DNA of 64,000 bases, taken from Flavobacterium sandaracinum. Lineage in GTDB: Bacteria > Bacteroidota > Bacteroidia > Flavobacteriales > Flavobacteriaceae. Position numbers and translations under genes: made by a program. The stretch is from the NCBI RefSeq assembly GCF_004349135.1, contig NZ_SMFN01000008.1:1-64000 (forward strand), given 5' to 3'. The notes below the pieces were generated by a model. That model had not been told where the DNA came from, ran no database searches, and was given only the letters and a program-made list of their open reading frames with translations. Of this stretch, positions 1-9,392 are shown in pieces; position 1 is the first letter of the stretch, and each line of letters opens with the position of its first letter.

Positions 1-221
1 TGACAAACCCCTATACCAGTAGAAATATCACTCAAAGTATAGCATTTATTGAGCTGTCCGAAAGTTAAAGCTACGAACTGGTCATAAGTCTTGTATTTGC
101 TACATCCTTTGTCACTTTGATGTTTTTTAATACACGATTCCAAAATCCAGCGAGGAACTAAATCTAATATTTGCCCAAGTAAAGGTTTATTGTTATTTTT
201 GTTTCGTCTGAAGAGTCCCAT
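1..221 (-). mobile_element. IS4-family transposase, N-terminal part, cut by window edge
   Basis: The minus strand is open from an ATG at 221 to the left edge, about 73 codons. The product starts MGLFRRNKNNNK and continues with a region rich in conserved residues (KYKTYDQFVALTFGQLNKC). This matches the N-terminal DUF4372-type domain of IS4-family transposases from Bacteroidota, in which a 'phenylalanine/tyrosine-W/Y-D-x-F' segment is typical. The catalytic DDE core would lie outside the window. An IS end should lie between 222 and about 336, but with one end missing I cannot define the inverted repeat or target duplication. The family call comes from motif recall. Confidence 0.75.
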
Positions 222-336
222 AAAATTATTTTATTTTTCGCAAAACAAAAATAAGGGATTCTCAGACAATTTTAATTTCCGACTTTCGGATAGCAGTGAC
301 TTAAAAATAACACCACTACAAAAATAAGTACCGTAA

Positions 337-759
337 TTATGATTGAAAAAAAGAATCATTCCCATTAAGGTAAATCCATTTCTTATCACTATTAAGTTTA
401 AAGGTGCCAATATGTTCCTTGTTCCACTCCTGCGGTCCAATTAACGATAGAAAATGTACTCCTTGAGCGTCTCGGTACAAATGATAAATCTCGCCAATCA
501 CAGGTTCGAACGAAAATTTAGCACTGTACACTAATTCATTCCACTCGTATTCCTCCATCAATTTTTGATATTGCAGTTTGAGTTCGTTGAACTTATTGCC
601 TAACTCTTTGTTTACATTGTCAATTCCTCTGCTTTTCCAAGAAACAACATCATCAACACGAATTACAGGAGCACCAACTCCGGTTGCGTAAGGTAAAATA
701 TTAGCGTTATACCCAGCTTCGGCAGTATAGACAACATTATCTGGTTTTTTATCTTCCAT
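337..759 (-). CDS. DUF2452-like small cytoplasmic protein
   Basis: This 140-residue protein has no signal peptide. It begins MEDKKPDNVVYTAEAGYNAN and contains GAPVIRVDDV (about 28-38), a central helical stretch (45-75) and a C-terminal half with FSFEPVIGEIYHLY and LSLIGPQEWNKEHI. This pattern matches the DUF2452 family, widespread in Bacteroidota and without a known function. The start ATG at 759 is well placed. The gene ends close to the IS fragment on its 3' side. The last ten residues look less conserved, so the insertion may have altered the C-terminus, but I cannot prove this without an uninterrupted relative. Confidence 0.7.
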   Translation of the reverse strand: MEDKKPDNVVYTAEAGYNANILPYATGVGAPVIRVDDVVSWKSRGIDNVNKELGNKFNELKLQYQKLMEEYEWNELVYSAKFSFEPVIGEIYHLYRDAQGVHFLSLIGPQEWNKEHIGTFKLNSDKKWIYLNGNDSFFQS

Positions 760-928
760 TTCTTTTCAGGTTACAAAACACAAAGCGGTGTTTTTTGTTT
801 AAAATATTCTATGCAAAGTTAAACAAAAATTATAAAAAAATACCATTACAATCCTTTGTTGCCGGCAATTGGAATTGGAAAACGCAAAATAGATTCATTG
901 CGTCCATACAACACATATAATTTTTTAT

Positions 929-936
929 TACATTTG
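929..936 (+). promoter_or_regulatory. Candidate -7 element (TANNTTTG) for the GH3 gene
   Basis: TACATTTG matches the Bacteroidota -7 consensus TANNTTTG and lies 40 bases before the ATG at 977. The nearest upstream TTG (898-900) is 28 bases away, longer than usual, so the -33 box is unsure. Confidence 0.35.
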
Positions 937-976
937 GTACACATCAAATAAAGTTATTGACCTGAAAATAGACTAT

Positions 977-3307
977 ATGAAATCAAAAATTGTAATTCTC
1001 CCTTCCTTACTCCTACTTGCAGTAGGATTGCAGGCACAAACTAAATGGACGGAAACCACCAAAAGCACCTATAAATTAGTGTCGAATAAAGGCGGTCAAA
1101 CTTTAGGCTATTCGCCAAAATCAGGCATCAAAATCATTCAAGTAGCGGGTTTTGCTTTTAAAGATTTGAATAAAAACGGAAAATTGGACGGATACGAAGA
1201 TTGGCGCAAACCAGTGGCAGAACGTGCCAAGGATTTAGCCAAACAAATGACAGTTGAACAAATGGCTGGTTTAATGTTGTATAGCAGACATCAAGCGATT
1301 CCAGCGCAAGAGGCTGGCATGTTTACGGGAACCTATCAAGAAAAACCTTTTTCTAAAAGTGGCGCTAATCCCGCTGATTTGTCCGATCAGCAAATTGCTT
1401 TTTTAACCAAAGATAATTTGCGCCATGTATTAATGACCTCGGTAGCATCGCCAGATATTGCCGCCCAATGGAACAATAATATACAAGCTTTAGTCGAAGG
1501 AATTGGAATGGGAATTCCGGCCAACAATAGCTCTGATCCTAGAAATGGAGCCAATAAAGATGCGGAATACAACGCTGGTTCTGGTGGCGCTATCTCACAA
1601 TGGCCGGAGGAATTAGGTTTAGCCGCTACTTTTGATGCTGCCATCACAGCACAATTTGGCACCATTGCAGCCGCAGAATACCGAGCCATGGGAATCGCCA
1701 CGGCGCTATCGCCACAAATTGACTTGGCAACAGAACCAAGGTGGAATCGTTTTGTGGGTACTTTTGGCGAAGACCCAAAACTGGCGACCGATATGGCAAG
1801 AGCGTATGTAGATGGATTTCAAACCTCTACAAAATCAATTGACGCTTATGAAGGTTGGGGGAATCAAAGCGTGAATGCCATGGTAAAACACTGGCCAAGT
1901 GGCGGCCCGGAAGAAGGAGGTCGTGATGGCCATTTTGCCTACGGTAAATTTGCGGTGTATCCAGGAAATAATTTTGAAACACACTTAAAACCGTTTACCG
2001 AAGGCGCTTTTAAACTAGATGGTAAAACTAAAAAAGCCTCCGCTGTGATGCCTTATTATACGATTTCGTATGGTCAAGATAAAAAATACGGAGAAAATGT
2101 AGGGAATGGCTTCAGTAAATACATCATCACGGATTTATTGCGTGATAAATACGGTTATGACGGCGTGGTGTGCACCGATTGGTTGATTACAGGAGATGAA
2201 GGAGCTAAACCAGATATTTTTTCAGGAAAATCTTGGGGTGTTGAAAAATTAAGTGTAGCCGAAAGACATTATAAAGTTTTAATGGCTGGAGTGGATCAAT
2301 TTGGAGGAAATAATGATATCAAACCCGTTTTAGAAGCCTACCAAATGGGTGTTCAAGAACATGGCGAAACGTTTATGCGGAACCGCTTTGAGCAATCAGC
2401 AGTTCGCTTGCTTTTGAATATTTTCAGAGTGGGATTGTTCGAAAATGCCTATTTAGATCCTATCGAAACCAAAGCGATTGTGGGAAAACCAGCGTTTATG
2501 AAAGCAGGCTATGACGCACAATTGAAGTCGGTGGTGCTGATTAAAAACCAGAATAAAACCTTGCCAATTGCAAAAGGAAAAACGGTTTATGTCCCTAAAA
2601 GAGTTACTCCGGCGGGAATCAACTTTTTTGGTCAACCCTCACCAGAAAGAATAGAATATCCAGTTAATTTAGAATTGATTAAGAAATACTATACCGTAAC
2701 GGATGATCCTGCTAAAGCAGATTTCGCGATTGTATTCATCAAAAGCCCAATTAGTGGCGGATACAGCAGAGCGGACAGAGAAGCTGGTGGAAATGGATAT
2801 GTGCCCATCAGTTTACAATTAAAAGACTATACCGCAGTCGATGCCAGAGTTCAAAGTATTGCTGCTGGAGATCCCGTAATTGACCCAACGATTACAAACC
2901 GTTCCTATGTGAATAAAACAAGTAAATCCAATTCGTATCCGGATTTAAATACTATCCTGGAAACGAAAAAAGCAATGAAAGGAAAGCCCGTTATAGTCTC
3001 TGTCAATATCTCAAATCCTATGGTTTTTGGAGAATTTGAAAAAGAGGCAGACGCCATCGTGGGAGAATTTGGTGTACAAATAGAAGCATTATTGGACATT
3101 GTTTCTGGTAAAACCGAGCCTTCTGGATTGTTGCCTTTACAAATGCCATTGAATATGTCAACCGTTGAAAAACAATTGGAAGATGTCCCTCACGATATGA
3201 TTCCCTATACAGATGCTGTTGGAAATGTGTATGATTTTGGTTTTGGATTAAACTGGAAAGGAATAATAAAAGACGCCAGAACGGCAAAGTATAGCGTTAG
3301 GAACTAA
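977..3307 (+). CDS. Glycoside hydrolase family 3 (beta-glucosidase-like), secreted
   Basis: This 776-residue exported enzyme has a signal peptide at residues 1-20 (ending GLQA-Q). A linker holds a DLNKNGKLDGYEDW segment that resembles a dockerin-like or EF-hand calcium loop. The GH3 TIM-barrel domain spans about 75-480 and the GH3 C-terminal alpha/beta domain about 500-765. The catalytic nucleophile is most likely Asp401 in GVVCTDW. KHWPSGGPEEGGRDGH fits the substrate loop (KH-F/W-x-G). The protein ends soon after YDFGFGLNW, so the fibronectin-III tail of many GH3 beta-glucosidases is absent. It probably releases glucose or xylose units from oligosaccharides in the periplasm. It is monocistronic, with its own terminator. 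The fine specificity cannot be read from sequence. Confidence 0.93.
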   Translation: MKSKIVILPSLLLLAVGLQAQTKWTETTKSTYKLVSNKGGQTLGYSPKSGIKIIQVAGFAFKDLNKNGKLDGYEDWRKPVAERAKDLAKQMTVEQMAGLMLYSRHQAIPAQEAGMFTGTYQEKPFSKSGANPADLSDQQIAFLTKDNLRHVLMTSVASPDIAAQWNNNIQALVEGIGMGIPANNSSDPRNGANKDAEYNAGSGGAISQWPEELGLAATFDAAITAQFGTIAAAEYRAMGIATALSPQIDLATEPRWNRFVGTFGEDPKLATDMARAYVDGFQTSTKSIDAYEGWGNQSVNAMVKHWPSGGPEEGGRDGHFAYGKFAVYPGNNFETHLKPFTEGAFKLDGKTKKASAVMPYYTISYGQDKKYGENVGNGFSKYIITDLLRDKYGYDGVVCTDWLITGDEGAKPDIFSGKSWGVEKLSVAERHYKVLMAGVDQFGGNNDIKPVLEAYQMGVQEHGETFMRNRFEQSAVRLLLNIFRVGLFENAYLDPIETKAIVGKPAFMKAGYDAQLKSVVLIKNQNKTLPIAKGKTVYVPKRVTPAGINFFGQPSPERIEYPVNLELIKKYYTVTDDPAKADFAIVFIKSPISGGYSRADREAGGNGYVPISLQLKDYTAVDARVQSIAAGDPVIDPTITNRSYVNKTSKSNSYPDLNTILETKKAMKGKPVIVSVNISNPMVFGEFEKEADAIVGEFGVQIEALLDIVSGKTEPSGLLPLQMPLNMSTVEKQLEDVPHDMIPYTDAVGNVYDFGFGLNWKGIIKDARTAKYSVRN

Positions 3308-3320
3308 GTAAATTATATTT

Positions 3321-3350
3321 AAACCACCTAGATTTTTAGGTGGTTTTTTT
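3321..3350 (+). terminator. Rho-independent terminator after the GH3 gene
   Basis: A perfect 10-bp stem (AAACCACCTA / TAGGTGGTTT) with a 6-base loop is followed by a T run. It starts 14 bases after the GH3 stop codon. Confidence 0.9.
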
Positions 3351-3384
3351 AATTCGATTGCCCCCATAACCGGCAGTCAATTTC

Positions 3385-4270
3385 AAAAAACTAAAATTCT
3401 AATTTAACATATAAGTCATATAAGTCGTTGTTGGTTAAACAAAATTAGGTAAACACTCTCATGACGTATCTATTTAAAAAGATCACGAAAAACAATTTCT
3501 TTAAACCATTAAGGAATTTAAGGAAATTAAGATTTTTACTTTATGACTCAATTAAAGAATACAATTTTAAAACTTATATGAACTTAAATGCCTTATATGT
3601 TTCAAAAATCACGAAAAAACTAAAATTTTAATTTAACATATAAGTCATATAAGTCGTTGTTGATTAAACAAAATTAGGTAAACACTCGCATGACTTATCT
3701 ATTTAAAAAGATCACGAAAAACAATTTCTTTAAACCATTAAGGAATTTAAGGAAATTAAGATTCTTACTTTATGACTCAATTAAAGAGTAAAATTTTAAA
3801 ACTTAAATGCCTTATATGTTTCAAAAAAATCATTAAAAACTAAAATTTTAATTTAACATATAAGTCATATAAGTCGTTGTTGATTAAACAAAATTAGGCA
3901 AACACTCTCATGACTTATCTATTTAAAAAGATCACGAAAAACAATTTCTTTAAACCATTAAGGAATTTAAGGAAGTTAAGATTTTTACTTTATGACTCAA
4001 TTAAAGAATACAATTTTAAAACTTATATGAACTTAAATGCCTTATATGTTTCAAAAATCACGAAAAAACTAAAATTTTAATTTAACATATAAGTCATATA
4101 AGTCGTTGTTGATTAAACAAAATTAGGTAAACACTTTCAGGACTTATATGTTTAAAAAGATCACGAAAAACAATTTCTTTAAACCATTAAGGAATTTAAG
4201 ATTTTTACTTTATACGAACTTAACCAGAATAAATTTTAAAAAACTTATATGCCTTATATGTTTAAAAAAA
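3385..4270. repeat. Tandem intergenic repeat array 1, four units of about 220-229 bp
   Basis: The motif CATATAAGTCATATAAG starts at 3408, 3637, 3857 and 4086, giving periods of 229, 220 and 229. Each unit then carries a spacer with ACAAAATTAGG, an AAGATCACGAAAAACAA block, an AAACCATTAAGGAATTTAAGG block, a TTTACTTTATGACTCAA block and CTTATATG half-motifs in the opposite orientation. Unit 2 lacks about ten bases, and unit 4 is shortened and more divergent. The array fills the gap between the GH3 terminator and the sugar dehydrogenase gene. There is no long reading frame. It is not CRISPR: there are no unique spacers and no short constant repeat. Confidence 0.9.
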
Positions 4271-4402
4271 ACAGAATTATTTTGCTTTAGCTACTGACTT
4301 TGTTAATTCTAAGCAAAATTAAAAGCGATATGGCTCATTTTATTCCTCTTTTACTATCTTTAAAAAAGATTGTACTCATTCTACAGCTTAAAAACCAAAC
4401 TC

Positions 4403-5527
4403 ATGAAAAAAATCACATTAGTTTCACTTTCCATTATATCTTTTCTTTCTTTTAGTTGCGATGCGCAGGTAAAATCCAACGACATTCCAATTAAAGACGA
4501 AGTAAAAAACTATACACTAGAAACCGTAGCTTCCGATATTGCCATTCCGTGGGGAATGACTTGGTTGCCAGACGGCACAATGTTAGTTACCGAAAAAAGC
4601 GGTGTTTTATATCAAGTTAAAAATGGTACAAAAACTGAAATCAAAAATGTTCCTAAAGTATATGCTCGTGGGCAAGGTGGATTATTAGATATTGCTTTAC
4701 ATCCTGAGTATGCTAAAAATGGCTGGATCTATATGACATTTGCTTCAGATGAAGGCGAAGGAACTGGTGGTCACACAAAACTCATTCGAGCCAAATTATT
4801 GGACGGAAGTCTTACACAAATTGAATCACTTTATAAAGCGACTCCGAATACTACTAAAGGGCAGCATTTTGGTTCCCGAATTGTATTTGACAACGACGGC
4901 TATTTGTTTTTCTCCATTGGAGAACGTGGGGAGCATTTTGTAAATCCGCAAGATATAAAACGCGATGGTGGGAAAATATACCGCTTAAACGACGACGGTA
5001 GCATTCCAAAAGACAATCCGTTTGTAGGTCAGACCGGAGCTAAAGAAGCGATTTATACCTACGGGAATCGAAACCCACAAGGAATGGCAAAAAATCCTGT
5101 AACAGGAGCAATTTGGGCCCATGAACATGGTCCTCAAGGGGGTGATGAAATCAACATCATAAAAAAAGGAGTCAATTACGGCTGGCCTGTTGTTACTTAT
5201 GGTATCGATTATGATGGGACAACAATCAGCAAAGAAAATGAAAAGCCTGGCATTGAAAAACCTATTTATTATTGGCTGCCTTCTATCGCGCCAAGTGGAA
5301 TGACCTTTGTTACCAGCGATAAATATCCAGATTGGAAAGGACATTTGCTCGTAGGATCCTTGAAATTTCAATATCTTGAATTACTTAAACTCAAAGGAAG
5401 TGAAGTAATCGACAGACAAAAAATCGCCACTGGCGTAGGTCGCGTGCGAAACGTAGCGCAAGGTCCTGATGGTTATATTTATATGGGCGTTGAAGGAAAA
5501 GGAATTGTAAAAATTATACCGAATTAA
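4403..5527 (+). CDS. PQQ-dependent soluble aldose dehydrogenase (lipoprotein)
   Basis: I chose ATG 4403 because it gives a proper lipoprotein signal (MKKITLVSLSIISFLSFSC, lipobox Cys about residue 19). The open frame extends 11 codons upstream with no signal-like sequence. The 374-residue product is a six-bladed beta-propeller of the soluble glucose/aldose (YliI/Asd-like) dehydrogenase family. It shows PWGMTWLPDGTMLVTEK, GQGGLLDIALHPEY, KGQHFGSRIVF (the region of the catalytic His), YGNRNPQG, EHGPQGGDE and NYGWPVVTYG. It oxidises sugars in the periplasm using PQQ. The cytochrome c gene starts right after its stop codon, which suggests that the cytochrome takes the electrons. Confidence 0.9.
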   Translation: MKKITLVSLSIISFLSFSCDAQVKSNDIPIKDEVKNYTLETVASDIAIPWGMTWLPDGTMLVTEKSGVLYQVKNGTKTEIKNVPKVYARGQGGLLDIALHPEYAKNGWIYMTFASDEGEGTGGHTKLIRAKLLDGSLTQIESLYKATPNTTKGQHFGSRIVFDNDGYLFFSIGERGEHFVNPQDIKRDGGKIYRLNDDGSIPKDNPFVGQTGAKEAIYTYGNRNPQGMAKNPVTGAIWAHEHGPQGGDEINIIKKGVNYGWPVVTYGIDYDGTTISKENEKPGIEKPIYYWLPSIAPSGMTFVTSDKYPDWKGHLLVGSLKFQYLELLKLKGSEVIDRQKIATGVGRVRNVAQGPDGYIYMGVEGKGIVKIIPN

Positions 5528-5974
5528 ATGATGTTGACAACCAAATTATTTTTAGGATTAGGCGTATTTGTATTGGGAAGCTTCTCATTCGAAAACCCAT
5601 TTTCCAAAGAAAACTATATTGATTTGAATCCTGAAACCGCAGTTGTTTCAAAACTTCAGACGCCCGGAAAAGAAATTTATGCTGATTTTTGCATGCAATG
5701 TCACGGCGCTAACGGCAGAGGAGACGCTACAAACTTCCCTCCACTTGACGGTTCTGATTGGCTAAAAAACAAGAGGAATGAAAGCATTGCTGCAGTAAAA
5801 TTTGGGCAAAGTGGCCCCATAATAGTCAACACTAAAAAGTACAATAGCAGCATGCCAGCGATGGGACTTACGGATCAAGAAGTGGCTGATGTGATGAACT
5901 ACATCATGACTTCTTGGAGTAATAAACAAACTAAAGTCGTTACTGAAAAAGAAGTAGCGGCCATCAAAAAATAA
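5528..5974 (+). CDS. c-type cytochrome, partner of the sugar dehydrogenase
   Basis: This 148-residue exported protein has an N-terminal hydrophobic signal segment (residues 1-20). It carries one haem-binding motif, CMQCH, at 55-59, and a likely axial methionine in SSMPAMG (Met109 or Met112). The fold is a small class I cytochrome c spanning about 45-135. The ATG follows the dehydrogenase stop codon with no gap, so the two are almost certainly co-translated. The likely role is to carry electrons from reduced PQQ to the respiratory chain. Two adjacent ATG codons at 5528 and 5531 are both possible starts. Confidence 0.9.
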   Translation: MMLTTKLFLGLGVFVLGSFSFENPFSKENYIDLNPETAVVSKLQTPGKEIYADFCMQCHGANGRGDATNFPPLDGSDWLKNKRNESIAAVKFGQSGPIIVNTKKYNSSMPAMGLTDQEVADVMNYIMTSWSNKQTKVVTEKEVAAIKK

Positions 5975-5996
5975 AATTCATACTTGGGATTGGAAT

Positions 5997-8075
5997 TTAA
6001 AAAACGTACGATACTGAAAACCCACCATAATAATTTACCGGATTTCCAGGATAAAAATAACGCGGTGCAGCAGTGCCAAAACCAACTGCGTTCGGCAAAA
6101 TGTTGGCTGCATATTTGGTGTCCAAAGCGTTATTGATTCCGGCAGTCAACTCTGTTTTCAGGATTTTAAGAATCGTGAAAACATAGGTCGTTTTAATATC
6201 CAGCAACGAATACCGCTCACTGTATTTTGTATTGGAATCATTTAATGGGATTTTGCCCATCGTTCGGAAAGAAGTGTTCAAACTCAAGCCGTTTTTCGTG
6301 TTTACATCTACTCCAAAATTAAATTGTGTTTCGGGCACGCCTGTCAGTTGGTTTCCTGAATAGTCCTCGTCACCATCTATAAATTCTTTGAATTTAAAAT
6401 TATTAACTGCTCCAGATAGATAAGGCGTGATTTGAAGTTGCGTCTTTTCTAAGAGTTTATAATTAAATAAAAATTCAACACCCGAATGGGAACTACTTCC
6501 GGCATTAATTCCCACAAATTGATCCTCAGCGGTGCGTCGTGCTACCAATAAATTTTCAATTTGTGTGGTATAAAAAGTTACTTCGGTATAGACTTTATTT
6601 TTTAGCCAATTTCCTTTGAAACCCAATTCATAATTCCAACCCACTTCTGGTTTCAGATCGGTGTTTATTTGACCTTCAGGCGTCAAGGTTTCCGCCACAG
6701 AAGGAACCGAAAATCCATTGCTGATGGAAGCGAAAATATTCTTACCGTTACTTACTTTATAAGACAAACCAACTCTTGGTGACCACACATTTCCAAAAGT
6801 AAATGGCATATTTTGACCGCCAGAATTATTTTCGAAAACATTTTGTAAAGAATAGGAAGTGGTATTCAATGCCAATCCGCTTTCCAAATGTAATTTTTGA
6901 GAGAGCCAAAGTTCCATTTGTAAAAAGTAGTTGCTGTACTTCCTATTTTGTTTAATGGCACTGAACGCATCACCTTGAAGACTTCCCTGACCCGGTTGCG
7001 ATTGGTATAAATTACGATACAGCGTAAAGTCATATTGCTCTGTAAGCAACTCCGTACCCAAACTCAATTCAATGGGCAACGAAAACAATTGGTCTTTATA
7101 ATTCACATTGGAACGAATCCCAACTGAACTGGTTCTATCCTCCAAAATATCAAAAGGTCTGGGTTCGTAAGCGTCTTTGAAATTTGAAAAAATACTGGTT
7201 TGCAGAGACCATTTTTCAGAAAACCGATGATCGTATCCCAATCCAAGCAGGAATTTATCGTACGACTCAAAACCTTGTGCAGAAGCCCAAGTGGTAGCCG
7301 CTATTTCTGGATTATTTCTCAAATCATTCTCATTAATAGAACTCGGAATAAAGGCTTTCAAGCGGGTAAAAGTACCTAAAAATGACAATTCCCCTTTGGC
7401 ACTTAGTCGTTGCTTTCCGTGCAAGTTGAACGTCTTTCGTTTATAAGAACTGTTGGCTCTAAAACCGTCACTTTCCAAATCCGTAAAACTGGTAAATACA
7501 TTCGTTTTAGAATCGCTATATCCTGCTGCAAGTCGTTGTTGCAATAAGCCAAAACTCCCAAAAGTAACCGATGCGTTCCCAAACGATTCCAGCAAAGGAG
7601 TTTCCTTAGAAAACAATTGAATCACGCCTCCCAAACCGGAACCAAAACTGGTGGAATTGGGTCCTTTTATAATTTCAATTTTTTCGATAGCAGCCAAATC
7701 AAGATCATCAATTGTAGTATCACCTTCGCCAGAAGTCAACGGAATTCCATCAAAATAGGCTTTTATTTTAGTGGTGCCAAATTGCGATCGTGCCCCAATC
7801 CCGCGAATCGTTATTCTATTGGTGTTCAAAGCGCCTTGTTGCATGGTAACACCTGGGATTTTATTCAAAACGGGAGTCAATATAATTCCGTCACTTTTAG
7901 CAATGTCGGCAGCGGTAATCACTGCAACAGATGAAGCAGTGTTTTGAAGCACATTTTTGATTGGCGAACCCTTCAAAGTAATTTCTGAAAGAGCAATCGT
8001 ATCTTTTTTTATTTGGCCAAAAACAGCAGTGGCACTACATAGAAAAAGAAAAAAAATAAGAATTTTTTTGAACAA
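5997..8075 (-). CDS. TonB-dependent outer-membrane receptor
   Basis: This 692-residue protein has a signal peptide (residues 1-21, ending VFG-Q). A plug domain spans about 30-150 (SSVAVITAADI, IPGVTMQQGALNTNRITIRG, KIEIIKGPNSTSFGSGLGG) and a 22-strand-type barrel runs to the C-terminal Phe. It has no SusC-type carboxypeptidase-like leader domain and no SusD partner next to it, so a small ligand such as a siderophore, haem or vitamin is more likely than a glycan. The start codon must be TTG at 8075, because an in-frame TAA lies two codons upstream and there is no ATG before the signal peptide ends. It is convergent with the cytochrome gene. The substrate is unknown. Confidence 0.93.
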   Translation of the reverse strand: MFKKILIFFLFLCSATAVFGQIKKDTIALSEITLKGSPIKNVLQNTASSVAVITAADIAKSDGIILTPVLNKIPGVTMQQGALNTNRITIRGIGARSQFGTTKIKAYFDGIPLTSGEGDTTIDDLDLAAIEKIEIIKGPNSTSFGSGLGGVIQLFSKETPLLESFGNASVTFGSFGLLQQRLAAGYSDSKTNVFTSFTDLESDGFRANSSYKRKTFNLHGKQRLSAKGELSFLGTFTRLKAFIPSSINENDLRNNPEIAATTWASAQGFESYDKFLLGLGYDHRFSEKWSLQTSIFSNFKDAYEPRPFDILEDRTSSVGIRSNVNYKDQLFSLPIELSLGTELLTEQYDFTLYRNLYQSQPGQGSLQGDAFSAIKQNRKYSNYFLQMELWLSQKLHLESGLALNTTSYSLQNVFENNSGGQNMPFTFGNVWSPRVGLSYKVSNGKNIFASISNGFSVPSVAETLTPEGQINTDLKPEVGWNYELGFKGNWLKNKVYTEVTFYTTQIENLLVARRTAEDQFVGINAGSSSHSGVEFLFNYKLLEKTQLQITPYLSGAVNNFKFKEFIDGDEDYSGNQLTGVPETQFNFGVDVNTKNGLSLNTSFRTMGKIPLNDSNTKYSERYSLLDIKTTYVFTILKILKTELTAGINNALDTKYAANILPNAVGFGTAAPRYFYPGNPVNYYGGFSVSYVF

Positions 8076-8108
8076 TTTTTAGAGTATTTGAATGAATAAA
8101 AACTTTTA

Positions 8109-8139
8109 TAAAGTTAGCTTTTTCTTTGTATTTCCAAAA
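8109..8139 (-). promoter_or_regulatory. Candidate promoter of the TonB receptor gene
   Basis: On the minus strand TTTTG (8135-8139) is followed after 18 bases by TAACTTTA (8109-8116), one base off the TANNTTTG consensus. The expected start site is about 25 bases before the TTG start codon. Confidence 0.4.
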
Positions 8140-8351
8140 GCTATTGTGAAATTATAATAAAAGCAAACCGTTTTTATAATTATATTAGCAAGCCCACAAT
8201 TAACGTAAATAGATTTCGTTTGAATCTTGAATTAAAAGAAATTTAAAATTAGAATCCGTAAATTATGTAATAAATAGGTGTTGAAACACAATTACAAATG
8301 AATTCTCGGCTCTAAAATACTTTACCTTTACATTAAAAATTAGACCAATAT

Positions 8352-9377
8352 ATGAAAAAATCAGCTATTGCATTACTTGTACTTCCATTACTGATTATGA
8401 CCATTTCCTGTGAAAAAGGAAAAGCTACAAATGGAGTAACCGCTACAGAAAAATCAGATACTGTAAAAACAGTAACCCAAGAAAAAAAACCAACACTGAC
8501 CATTGACACTGTTGATTTTAACAAAAGAATGATCGCTTTAAGCAACAATGATACTACGGGCAGATGGCCCGTAAAAGCACCTTATCCTTTGCCTGGAGCA
8601 CTTTTGCCGTACAATAGAATTATTGCATATTACGGGAATTTATACTCCACCAGAATGGGAATATTAGGAGAAATTCCTCGAAAAGAAATGTTGGCAAAAC
8701 TACAAGGCGAAGTTGCCAAATGGCAAGCAGCCGACTCAACCGTGAAAGCAATTCCGGCTTTACATTACATCGCGGTTACTGCTCAAGGCGCCCCTGGGAA
8801 AAACAATATGCACCGCCTACGCATGCCTTTTAAACAAATTGACACGATTATCAGCTGGGCAAAACCGATCAATGCTTTGGTGTTTTTGGATATTCAAGTA
8901 GGACACAGCACTGTAAAAGCAGAGGTAGCCGAACTAGAAAAATACCTTGCTATGCCAAATGTGCATCTTGGGATTGACCCTGAATTTTCTATGAAAGGCG
9001 GAGAACGTCCAGGTTCTAAAATTGGGCATTTTACGGCGGCTGACATTAATGATGCGATAGACATTCTAGCAGACATTGTGCGCAAAAACAAGTTGACTCC
9101 AAAAGTATTGGTAATACACCGATTTACGCAAGGAATGGTAAAAAACTATAAAGAAATCAAAAAAGTTCCTGAGGTGCAAATCGTAATGGATATGGATGGT
9201 TTTGGAAGTAAAGTATTAAAGAAAGACACTTATAAAGCATATATATACAGAGAACCCGTTCAGTTTACAGGTTTTAAACTATTTTATAAAAATGATAATA
9301 AAAACGACTGGAAAATGTATAGCCCAGAAGAATTAGTGAAATTTACTCCTAAACCGATTTATATTCAGTACCAATAA
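8352..9377 (+). CDS. Uncharacterised lipoprotein, possibly barrel-like enzyme fold
   Basis: This 341-residue protein has a lipoprotein signal (MKKSAIALLVLPLLIMTISC, Cys20) and a low-complexity Thr/Lys linker (about 22-55). The globular domain contains HYIAVTAQG, ALVFLDIQVG, VHLGIDPEF, KVLVIHRFTQGM, IVMDMDGFG and GFKLFYKND. The alternation of hydrophobic strands ending in D/H residues suggests a TIM-barrel-type fold, but I do not recognise a characterised family. It lies 15 bases upstream of a polysaccharide deacetylase lipoprotein. The two probably form an operon and may act together on cell-surface glycans or peptidoglycan. The function is unknown. Confidence 0.75.
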   Translation: MKKSAIALLVLPLLIMTISCEKGKATNGVTATEKSDTVKTVTQEKKPTLTIDTVDFNKRMIALSNNDTTGRWPVKAPYPLPGALLPYNRIIAYYGNLYSTRMGILGEIPRKEMLAKLQGEVAKWQAADSTVKAIPALHYIAVTAQGAPGKNNMHRLRMPFKQIDTIISWAKPINALVFLDIQVGHSTVKAEVAELEKYLAMPNVHLGIDPEFSMKGGERPGSKIGHFTAADINDAIDILADIVRKNKLTPKVLVIHRFTQGMVKNYKEIKKVPEVQIVMDMDGFGSKVLKKDTYKAYIYREPVQFTGFKLFYKNDNKNDWKMYSPEELVKFTPKPIYIQYQ

Positions 9378-9392
9378 TTTACCATTGAATTC

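Noticed and set aside
231..440. Minus-strand 69-codon frame near the IS fragment
   Set aside because: It overlaps the better-supported DUF2452 gene in another frame and has no family-like motif.
1387..1701. 104-codon frame on the minus strand
   Set aside because: Antisense shadow inside the GH3 gene with biased Ala/Ser/Pro composition.
3385..4270. CRISPR array
   Set aside because: The period is above 200 bases, the units are themselves repeats, there are no short unique spacers, and no cas genes are nearby.
4985..5371. 128-codon frame on the minus strand
   Set aside because: It lies wholly inside the sugar dehydrogenase gene, which has clear domain motifs.
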